Shown here in pieces: positions 55,452 through 64,000 of a stretch of DNA of 64,000 nucleotides; the first letter of the stretch is position 1; every line of letters starts with the position of its first letter. Source of the DNA: Pyrenopolyporus hunteri (lineage: Eukaryota; Ascomycota; Sordariomycetes; Xylariales; Hypoxylaceae); assembly GCA_902806595.1 (NCBI GenBank), contig CADCXC010000003.1:186001-250000 (forward strand), given 5' to 3'. Position numbers and translations under genes: made by a program. The notes beneath the pieces were generated by a model. It did not search any database. It was given only the letters and a program-made list of their open reading frames with translations, and was not told where the DNA came from.

Positions 55452-57542
55452 ATGCGTTGGCCGAAGCTCGCCTCCGGGCTTCTCCTATCCGCCGTCGCTA
55501 CCGCGGACGCGCGTCGGAGCTTCCAACACGTCGGCAAGAGAAACCCGGAGCCCAAGTCGACGATTCCCCACGACAACTTCGCTGCGCACTACCTAGCCAC
55601 GCGCCAGCTACCGCCGCCTAAGTTTGCGAATGAGAATACCACAAGTGCGATTCCCTCGATTCATTCATTCATTCGTTCATTCATTCATCGTTTTTCTCTC
55701 ACTTGCCTTGTAATATCTTCGATCAAAAACCAGAATGGCAAGCCGGAAAGCGCCTAGCTAATACGTGCATATCATAGAGTTCGCCGTCAATGGCACCGGC
55801 ATCCCGGACGTGGACTTCGACATCGGCGAGTCATACGCCGGATACCTCCCTATCACGGACAATCCCGACGACACTAACGAGCTATTCTTCTGGTTCTTCC
55901 CCTCGTCGGCGCCGACGAATGAGACCGCGAAGGAGATCCTGCTATGGCTTAACGGCGGTGTAAGTCACAATTACTAACACCTATCGGTCCTACCGGTCCT
56001 CCATGCCGTCTCTTCACGTCTATCCCGCGAGTGTCGCCTACTGAATAGTCTTTGTCTTGCTAACTAAACGTCACTCCATCTTAGCCCGGTTGTTCCTCCT
56101 TCGAAGGCCTGCTGCAGGAGAACGGCCCGTTCATCTGGCAGTCCGGGACGCTGAAGCCGATCCCCAACCCGTGGGGGTGGAACCGGCTAACGAACGTGGT
56201 GTGGGTGGAGCAGCCGATCGGGACGGGGTTCTCGCGGGGCAAGGTGACGGCGCGCGGCGAAGAGGACGTCGCGGCGCAGTTCCTCGGGTTCTGGCGTAAC
56301 TTCGTCGACACCTTCTCCCTACAGGGCTTTAAGGTCTATATCGCGGGCGAGTCGTACGCGGGCGCCTACTGCCCGTACATCGCGTCGGCCATGCTGGACC
56401 AGGACGACCCGGCCTACTTCAACGTGTCCGGCATGATCATCTACGACCCCGTGCTGGGCGACGACGTCGTCCAGGAATCCGCCACCACCGTACCCTTCGT
56501 CGACTACCACCACAACCTGTTCCCCTTCAACGACTCCTTCTCCGCCCACATCCACGACCTGCACCGGTCGTGCGGCTTCGCCGACTACAACGACAAGTAC
56601 CTAGCCTACCCGCCGCCCGGCCCGCAGCCGCCCAACTACAGCCGCAGCGTGAGCCGCGAGTGCCAGGGGCTGTGGGAGGACGTGCTGACCGAGGCGATAA
56701 GCATCAACCCGTGCTTCGACGTGTACCAGGTGGCGACGACGTGCCCGCTGCTGTACGACGTGCTGGGCTTCCCCGGCACCATCAACTACCTCCCCGAAGG
56801 CGGCGAGATCTTCTTCGACCGGGAGGAGGTCAAGCGCGCGATCCACGCGGACCCGAGCACCAGGTGGGCCGAGTGCTCCGAGGGCGACGTCTTCGTGAAC
56901 GGGCGGGACACGTCGGACCCGTCGACGTGGCGCGTGCTCCCGCACGTCGTCGACGCGACGCAGAACGTGATCATCGGGCACGGGTCCCTCGACATGATCC
57001 TCCTGCCCAACGGCACGCTCCTCTCCATCCAGAACACCACCTGGGGCGGCAAGCTGGGGTTCCAGTCCCCGCCCGTCGAGCCGTTCTTCGTGCCGTTCCA
57101 CAGCCTCAGCACGCTGGGGGAGATCGAGACGGAGACGGACCAGACGAAGCTGGGCACCATCGCGGCGGCCGGGGTGCTGGGCACGGCGCACACGGAGCGC
57201 GGGCTGACGTACGTGAGCATCGACCTGTCGGGCCACATGGTGCCGCAGTACGCGCCCAGCGCCGCCTTCCGCCACCTCGAGTTCCTGCTCGGGCGCGTCG
57301 ACAGCCTGAGCTCCGTCAAGCCCTTCACCACCGAGCCCAACTACCCGCAGCCGCCGGCGGACGCGCTGGGGAACGGCACGGGGCCCGGCACGTACAGCTC
57401 GGGGCCGGCGGCGGACGCCAGGGGCGACGTGGCGGCTAGCGCTAATCAGCCGGGCTCGGGGGTCGGCAGAATCGAGGCGGGCGTCAGCGCGGTCATGATG
57501 GCGATCGGGGCCGTGGCTGCGGTTACGGCCATGAACTTTTAA
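55452..57542 (+). CDS. secreted serine carboxypeptidase (S10 family), probably GPI-anchored
   Basis: Three exons: 55452-55644, 55778-55959 and 56085-57542, with introns of 133 and 125 bp. The product is 610 residues. It removes C-terminal residues from peptides, working outside the cell or in the vacuole. A signal peptide is at about 1-20. The oxyanion-hole region LLWLNGG|PGCSSFEG spans the second splice site. Catalytic triad: Ser215 (IAGESYAGAY), Asp428 (HGSLDMIL) and His509 (SGHMVPQYAP). NxT/S sites are frequent (NGT, NVS, NDS, NYS). The C-terminus is Gly/Ala/Pro-rich and then hydrophobic (SAVMMAIGAVAAVTAM), which fits a GPI anchor signal. Intron 1 contains a TTCA repeat near 55659-55688. 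Very GC-rich third positions cause long shadow frames in exon 3. Confidence 0.94.
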
Positions 57543-58776
57543 AAATCCGATGATAGCGGGCTTGTTTCGTTTGGGTAATGATGCATGAGCGATTCATCTA
57601 CGTAGCGAAAGACGTAAAGATACCTACCTAGAAATTTTTGAACTATGTAATGAACGGATGACCGACCGTCTGACAGCCAGAGTGATTCTCAAGTCTAATA
57701 AGGGGCCGATTCGAGAATAACGGCCCGCCGTCCCAAATAGTAGCAATATAAAGAGATGATTGAAACCGCTTACGGAGGCGGAATTATTGTAATAACAGTA
57801 ATTACTACCTGAATAAACACTAAGCTACTAGGTCTCTTACTTCATGAATATTACATCTGCACCAAAAAGTCGTTCTTATTATATGGTACCTCATATGTCG
57901 ACTTTATATGACCCCTTCTTAGATTCTATTAATAAGCTATTAGAATCTTTTTGGGGACGGTGTAGGAGCCGGCAATGACTTGCCACGGTAAATCAGTCCT
58001 GGTATCTGAATTTCTTTGGCCGTTGCCACCACCGTAGCTCGAAGCTCTTTACGAAGCATTCGAATCGAACTATACGCTAATGAAGGCCGAGTCACATAAA
58101 ATGGATTTTCGAAGTAGGTAGGTACCGTACACAAATATAATATTTTGGTGTAGTGGTATATCTGACAGACTCTTTGGTACAGGTAGCGCCGCCAAACTTC
58201 GGGTAACGACGTGGGACTCTCGGTTGTCTAATACACTATTGCACTAGAAGGTTATCCAGACCATGTGGTATTTCGCAGTTTAATTTTATGTGATAATACC
58301 TAGGTGGGTTACTGTTACGTGACGTTTGGTCCCGTTCGCACATTAGGATATCCTTTGAAAGATTTTCAATTGAAAAGGAAAGTCGTCAACATAATGCAAG
58401 ACTCAGTCCTATCGTGAGAAGCTCAGATGTTCGAAATATGTGTAATGATTTTTGTACATGAGGGGAGTAGAAAAAAGCGAACTATACTAGGTCTTACCCA
58501 AGCGATAGCATCGTAGCGTAAGCACATCAACCACCCTTAGCCCGCTTACGTCCCCTCCCCCCTTTTTCTCCTCATGGGATTTTGGGAACCTCGAATTGTG
58601 CCGCGCTCGTTCGTAAGAAATCATTGAAAGCCCCCCCATCGTATTGTACTCCCTCCGGCTAAGTTCCCAGCCAAACGCCTTGCTAATTTGAGATATCAGA
58701 GATGGATATACAGTTATGTTATATATAACACGGGTATTTCCTCCGACTTAAAAAGAGACCGAGTCCGGATGGTCAA
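57543..58776. other. intergenic, no gene seen
   Basis: 1.2 kb between convergent genes, AT-rich in part (57720-57950). No supportable feature. Confidence 0.5.
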
Positions 58777-59559
58777 TCACGCCTCAAAAACGGCCTTGCC
58801 CTCTCGCCGCCTAAGCTCCCGGAGTATGGCCACGACGCCGTTGCTCCGCAGCCTTTCTAGGACGATACGCATTCCGTCGCGGGACTTGATCATCTGGTCG
58901 TCCGTCTTGTTGGATGCGATGGATTCGATGCTGCGCTGGATCCGCTTGGCTCCCCAACCAGATATCCAGTCACCGAACCGTCGTGGGCCTGATTCATCAG
59001 CAGTATCAGCGGGTTCCGCCGCTACCTTTTCGTGTTTCTTGGCACCTAGAGTAGATCGGTAGGAGAAGGTGGTCGTGACGAAGGTGTTGGGAGGCAACGG
59101 CCGATGCGTAATGGGTGTCAAGGACCTAGCCGCCGGTCGAGTGCCTGTGGCTGCAGTCGACGGAGCCTGGTCGGGGGGCGTGGTTGAGTAGTGCTGCTCT
59201 TCGACTACGCTCAAGACTCCCGTGTAGTTCAAGTTCCGGCTCTCCGTCTTCATCCAGCCCTCCCTGATGTCCACGACGCTAGTCTCGAGAACATAGCTTG
59301 ACTTGTCGCCACCCCCGCCAGTGACGCTTGTGGGTAACAGCTTGACCACGGCGGAGGGCAAGCGGGTCTTCTTCATGTGGAGGCGTGTCGTATGCAAGCG
59401 ACCGGTGTTCGGGTCGACATGCGACGAGATGGTGTCGGTCGAGAGAACATGGCTCGAGAAGGGATTGAGCTGCGGCGAGTAGTACCGGAGGAAGAATGCC
59501 AGGGTCACAGTCGGGAACGGGTGAGAGTAGGTGTGGTTGGTCGTATGCGTCAGGACCAT
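58777..59559 (-). CDS. PRELI/MSF1 (Ups-like) mitochondrial lipid-transfer protein
   Basis: Single exon, 260 residues. Ups/PRELI proteins pair with Mdm35/TRIAP1 in the intermembrane space and carry phosphatidic acid or phosphatidylserine between mitochondrial membranes. The N-terminal PRELI domain (about 1-170) shows SHPFPTVTLAFFLRY, NPFSSHVLSTDTISSHVDPNTGRLHTTRL, VLETSVVDIREGWMKTESRNLNYT and VVEEQHYS, followed by TFVTTTFSYRS. A low-complexity Pro/Thr segment (about 126-145) is inserted inside the domain. The C-terminus has amphipathic helices (WGAKRIQRSIESI and MRIVLERLRSNGVVAILRELRR). By eye it is closer to Ups2/3 than to Ups1, but the subtype is uncertain. The ATG used begins the domain exactly. 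Confidence 0.88.
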   Translation of the reverse strand: MVLTHTTNHTYSHPFPTVTLAFFLRYYSPQLNPFSSHVLSTDTISSHVDPNTGRLHTTRLHMKKTRLPSAVVKLLPTSVTGGGGDKSSYVLETSVVDIREGWMKTESRNLNYTGVLSVVEEQHYSTTPPDQAPSTAATGTRPAARSLTPITHRPLPPNTFVTTTFSYRSTLGAKKHEKVAAEPADTADESGPRRFGDWISGWGAKRIQRSIESIASNKTDDQMIKSRDGMRIVLERLRSNGVVAILRELRRREGKAVFEA

Positions 59560-61564
59560 CTTGATAGTGGCGACGGTGGCGGACCTCAGGTGTTCTCCTC
59601 CAATACAGTGCGAAGGGCCTCGGATATCGTGAATTGGATGCGAAAAACGGGGTGGGAACTTATGGAGAGGTGGAATTTGGAAGGGGTATCGTCAGGCTTT
59701 ATTGTTGGACGTCCCTGCGGTGCCTATGTCTATATAGACATGAGGGCGGGTGCGCGTTGTTGTTTCGATGCGGCTGCTTCGAAACGGTCTAAACGTAGAA
59801 AAACAATCTTCACTTTTTTTTTAAATCTTCCCTTCGATTTTCTGCAAGGATAATGCCCTCGAATAAGGCTAGATCGAAAAGCTTTAGGCGCTCATCAGCA
59901 ATTAGTAAATTGAGACGGAGACCTTTAGCTGAAGAATTAAAGAAAAAAGGGGGGAAGGGGAGGAGGAGGAGGAGGGAGGGGGGAGAGAGACGTATGTAAT
60001 GTATGTGGTGATGCGAGGTGATGTGATGTGTGGGATGTCTAATGGACGGATTTGTGTGTGCGGTAGTGGTGGAAATGGTGGAAGTGGTGGAAATGGTGGA
60101 AGAGGTGGAGGAGCGAGAGTGGAGGAGGGGATCGAAATGGACGCTGGTCGAACGAGGGTCAGCAACTTTACCTTGCCATAGTACGGTACCACCTGCTACC
60201 TGCTATGTACTACCTAAACCTGCTAACCTACATGTACTCAACGGCTAACGGAGGTAAAACGTTCGACGCCCGACCAATCCGTCCGAGCCCCGATCAGTAG
60301 GTACCTACCTACATGCAGGTAAGGTAGCAGCCCTTGTACAGCCCGCGTAAGAAAATGTTCAAACTTTTTAATCTACCTATATGTACTCGGTGGATCCGAC
60401 TTGCCGAACACGGTTACTGGCCGATCCTCTTATTGGTCAAATCTGGTCAGAATGCGGGGAAAGCTCAGCTTCCATGGTAGCCAGAACCCAATCTGCATCC
60501 TTTCGGCCAATTGGAATCCATGTAAACGGTCCCTTGTTCTACCTTTTGGCTTACGTACCTGGTGTAGTGTAGGTAGTGTAAATGCGCATTTGATTGGTTC
60601 AATCAGGTCTGCGTATAGGTACTTGCATACGCTACTGGTTCCCATTCCATCCCGCACCCTCGACCCTTCAACGTTCTCGACCAAAGTGATGACGATCCCA
60701 CTGACACGGAACAAAGCATCATATCGAGACGGAGTAAGTCTAGGTTCGGTGCCGATATTTTACTCTTTATCTTAGTAGCACTGACGAGCAATCTATAGTC
60801 GCCGTCACTTTGTTGTCTCATGACCCTTATATAGTACAGGTGTAGGTACAGACAGCTGAGGCGCGTGATTCTCGAGTTGGTTATTGGGCACATTGCCATC
60901 TCCAATGTCGGTCCTGATCTGAACATCTACCTAGGTACGTACATATAACATTACGTACCTATGTACAACGTCAGAGGCTGCCTACATTAGTTAAAGGCTA
61001 CATCAGGGGCCCCAGACAGCTAGGTCTGGTTGGCTTCACATCGTCTAGAGTAGCGCATCAAGTCAAAAGTCAACTCGGGCCTAAGATTTGAATTCAGCGT
61101 CATATAAGACATGGTGAAGTATTCTCACCATGTTCTGCAGTTGCATTTGGATGTGGCTAAAGAGTGTCGCAATTCTAATAATAAAAATATCTGTATGGAG
61201 GGTCGAATGGTTTATGCGTACATCTCACGTAGTATGTATACAACTGGTCAATGCAGATTTCTTCGACTGAGTCAGCAAGTTTGGAATAATCACCATGGGC
61301 CCAATGTTCAATATATTACTAAGCATATAAGTACCCCGCCACCCATGGTTGGCCGAGGTGCCGTCTGTGGCGCGAGCTACCCTGTGAGGCTTGTTACCTA
61401 GTTCCGGCACTTCCCGTTTACATCATCCTATCCGCCGATTGATCATCATAACTTTTTCAACCAGATAACAAATTCTCGCTGTCTCGTATTAAGTATTGAC
61501 TTGCTACAACCAGCCCAACCCGAGACTAGGCTACAATACCATCACTTGGGGTCAGCACATCAAA
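59560..61564. other. intergenic, no gene seen
   Basis: 2 kb. It includes a purine-rich tract (59942-59990), a GGTGGAAAT-type 9-bp repeat (60066-60115) and CCTA motifs (60298-60325). No supportable gene. Confidence 0.5.
60066..60115 (+). repeat. 9-bp GGTGGAARK tandem repeat
   Basis: Five degenerate copies of GGTGGAAAT/GGTGGAAGT in a purine-rich context. Confidence 0.7.
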
Positions 61565-62228
61565 ATGTTCTCGCGACCGTTATTCGCGGCGGTACGATAT
61601 CTTCTTCGCCCTTCTCGCGGCGGCCATCGCAACAAATTTGACTAACATATCTGGTGGCGGCAGACCCTGCGACAAGCCGCCCGGCCCATCGCTCGTCAAG
61701 CCATATACAGCCGACCGTCGCCTTTCCTCACGGCCTTCCAGCAGCGGCTACTATCCGACCAAACGCGGCAAGCGATCGAGAAGGCCGTCGCCTCGGCGCC
61801 CGTCGTGCTATTTATGAAGGGCACCCCCGAGACCCCACAGTGCGGCTTCTCGCGCGCCAGCATCCAGATCCTCGGCTTACAGGGTGTCGACCCCGCCAAG
61901 TTCGCCGCTTTCAACGTATTAGAGGATGAGGAACTTCGGTCAGGTGAGTCCCCCGTCCATGTCAGCGCCAGGGCTCCTCCAAGGCATGGAGGAGGCCTAA
62001 GAGGGAGAAGGATGGTCCGGCTAACCCGGCCTTCGCGAACCGACAGGTATCAAAGAGTACTCGGATTGGCCCACGATCCCACAGCTCTACATCGACAAGG
62101 AGTTCGTCGGTGGCTGCGATATTCTCGTGTCGATGCACCAGGACGGGTCGCTAGCTAAGATGCTCGAGGAGAAGGGCGTCCTCACCCCGTTAGACGGCGG
62201 GTCCGAGGCCAAGGAGGAAAGCAAGTGA
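61565..62228 (+). CDS. grx5: mitochondrial monothiol glutaredoxin (Grx5)
   Basis: Three exons: 61565-61591, 61664-61943 and 62047-62228, introns of 72 and 103 bp. The product is 162 residues. Grx5 passes 2Fe-2S clusters from the Isu scaffold to client proteins in the matrix. Residues 1-30 form a basic targeting peptide (MFSRPLFAATLRQAARPIARQ). The glutaredoxin domain has VVLFMKGTPETPQCGFSRAS with the monothiol CGFS at 69-72. It continues with KEYSDWPTIPQLYIDKEFVGGCDI, including the cis-Pro TIP and glutathione-binding GGCD. The C-tail is Glu/Lys-rich. Length and motifs are typical. The first exon is only nine codons. Confidence 0.96.
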
Positions 62229-62592
62229 AGAACGTGATATATGCGGAACGACAGCCCCGGAGATAGAAGACACCACGCTTATAGATGAGGATGAGGATTG
62301 TACGATTTGGGTGTATATGCTTAGACGTCTGTATGTACTCAATACCTCGGCTCCTGGTCCGTTCGTATTATCGAATATGAGGACGCGCAATGACTTGAAT
62401 ACACCGGTGGCTATTGACTCTCTTCAGATTTAAGGAGGTAAGATAACTGAAGTAAGTAGCTATCTATAAAGATAGTATTCGTGCCAGCGAGAGACAAGTA
62501 ATCTAGGCAAACATAGTATACCTATATTTACTTAGAACTTGACTTTTCTCATTCCTACCTAGTATCCTTCAGGATGGCCAACACAATTCTCA
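62229..62592. other. short intergenic stretch
   Basis: 364 bp between convergent genes. Nothing seen. Confidence 0.5.
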
Positions 62593-64000
62593 TCATAGAG
62601 GATACGCCCCGCCGTCTCCCCTCGGATCGCTCCCCGCAGACCACACGCCCACATTATCAAGGGGATCCACGCTCCAGCGAATGACCTGGCCACGACCAAA
62701 CTGAGATCGAGCCATGTCCGTCACGACCTCGATCTGGTGACCCAGCTTCTTCAACCCCTCGATCGTCTCCGCAGGCATCCCCTCCTCGACGAACACCGTA
62801 CGATCCTCCGCGCCGGACTCGCTCATGCCGGAGCCGATGCACACGCGCGGCGCATCGAGCGCCTGCTGCGGACTCAGGTGGCCCACGATCTGGCCCAGCA
62901 GCACCTGCACGTGGCCCTGGGGCTGCATGAAGCCGCCCATGACGCCGAAGACGCTGTGCAGGGACCCGTCGTGCAGGTTCGTCACGGCAGCGGGGATGAT
63001 GGTGTGGTAGGGCCTCTTCCGCGGGGCCAGCACGTTCGGGTGCCCCGCGTCCAGCGAGAAGTTGGCCGCCCGGTTCTGCAGCGTGAACCCGCACCCCCGC
63101 GGCACGATGCACGTGCCGAACCCGCCGTAGTTGCTGTTGATGAACGAGATCGCGTTGCCCGCCCCGTCCGCCACCGCGAAGTACACCGTGTCGCTGCTCC
63201 GCAGCGCCGGCGACCCGTGGGCCAGCCCCTGCGACGCCTTGGCCGGGTCGAACAGCGCCGCGCGCTCCGCCAGGTACGGCTGCGCGATCAGCCCCGCCGT
63301 GGGTACCGCTACGACGTTGGGGTCCGTGACGAACCAGCTAGCGTCGGCGAAGGCGATGCGCAGCGCCTCGATGATGGCGTGCAGGTACGGCGCCGTGTTG
63401 AAGTCGTCGGGGCCCCACGTCGGGATCTTGCCCGCGGCCTCGAGCTCCTGGATGATGCCGAGCGCCATCAACGCGACGATGCCCTGGCCGTTGGGCGGGT
63501 GCTCCCACAGCTCGAGCCCGACGTCTTGGCCCTCGCCGCCGCCTAGGATTTTGTCCTTGAGTAGTTCGCGCACGTTCTGCCCCCGGAACTTGAGCGAGAT
63601 GGGCTCCACGGGCTCGGTGCCCGTTTCGAGGTGGTGGGCCAGGTCGTCTAGCTCGAGAAAACCGCCGAGATCCTGCACCACTTTGACGAGTTCGGATGCC
63701 ACGCGACCAGTGTAGAACCCCTTTTTACCTTCGGTAGCCAGCGCACGGAACGTTTGGGCCAGAGTTGGGTTCTTCATGATCTCTCCCGCCCTCGGGGCGC
63801 GTACGCCGTCTCGCGCGCTAGGGTCCTTCTTGAGCATTTCGCCGCCATTTGGTGACGCTTCCCTGATTTGCAGTTCCGATCTATCCCACTAGCAAATTTT
63901 TAAGTCTCAGTATATCCCTTTTCTAAACTTTGATATTGATATACTAGTACTTACGAAATACGCGACCCCCTCCGAGACGGGAAACCCGTTTTCGCCGAGT
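62593..64000 (-). CDS. gamma-glutamyltransferase-like protein, 5' end beyond the window
   Basis: The C-terminal part of a Ntn-hydrolase of the gamma-glutamyltranspeptidase family. Two exons are visible: 63888-62593 and, past a 66-bp intron (63889-63954), 64000-63955, which continues off the right edge. The upstream exon reads FPVSEGVAYF in the family frame and joins WDRSELQIREASPNGGEMLKK. The large-subunit end (NPTLAQTF, GFYTGRVASELV, WEHPPNGQGIVALMAL) precedes the conserved SSDTVYFAVAD. The Thr there (codon 63187-63189) is the likely autoprocessing and catalytic nucleophile, although the usual motif has a second Thr/His. SFINSNYGGFGTCIVP and the GGFMQPQGHVQVL region follow. These enzymes cleave gamma-glutamyl bonds such as in glutathione; some fungal members are bacterial-type acylases, so the substrate is open. 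Confidence 0.9.

Noticed and set aside
55659..55688. TTCATTCATT repeat as coding
   Set aside because: It lies inside carboxypeptidase intron 1; the exon join that skips it restores the family frame.
56570..57439. 289-codon plus frame and 224-codon minus frame inside the carboxypeptidase
   Set aside because: Arg/Ala/Pro-rich frameshift shadows of exon 3, which itself carries the S10 catalytic triad.
62737..63546. 269-codon and 194-codon plus-strand frames over the gamma-glutamyltransferase
   Set aside because: Antisense shadows of a strongly GC3-biased gene.

Overview
The window comes from a filamentous ascomycete (Pezizomycotina, probably Sordariomycetes). The evidence is nuclear-type genes broken by short introns of about 50-77 bp with GTRNGT donors and CTRAC-like branch points, a dynactin p25 gene, a siderophore-type MFS transporter, CFEM and SAT4/PTH11-like membrane proteins, a NACHT/TPR (STAND) NLR-like gene, and traces compatible with repeat-induced point mutation. 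Intergenic DNA is long and littered with TAGG/CCTA palindromic microsatellites.

Layout. 1.6-7.1 kb: a beta-trefoil-like protein, a soluble fumarate reductase, tRNA-Asp and a conserved fungal acidic protein. 8.9-30.4 kb: a segment bounded by two inverted copies of a ~0.6 kb non-autonomous DNA transposon. Inside it are a siderophore transporter with in-frame stops, dynactin p25, a delta-12-type fatty-acid desaturase, a 6 kb NACHT-TPR pseudogene and a protoglobin-like gene. 31-39 kb: an H-type lectin, an 87-residue three-exon microprotein, a conserved fungal protein and a SAT4-family membrane protein. 39-43 kb: gene-poor, repeat-rich DNA. 43-51 kb: a thioesterase-like protein, a CFEM surface protein, a secreted HExxH protein and a prenylcysteine-oxidase-like flavoprotein. 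52-64 kb: mitochondrial release factor 1, a secreted serine carboxypeptidase, a PRELI/Ups protein, mitochondrial monothiol glutaredoxin and a gamma-glutamyltransferase running off the right edge.

No single pathway ties the window together. Iron is one theme: two SreA-type GATA sites upstream of the siderophore transporter, a CFEM protein and Grx5. Mitochondrial upkeep is another: RF1, PRELI and Grx5 within 10 kb. The transposon-bounded segment also holds the window's two clearest decayed genes, the transporter 3' end and the NLR. Exon boundaries were worked out by eye from splice signals and family similarity recalled from memory; no searches were run.
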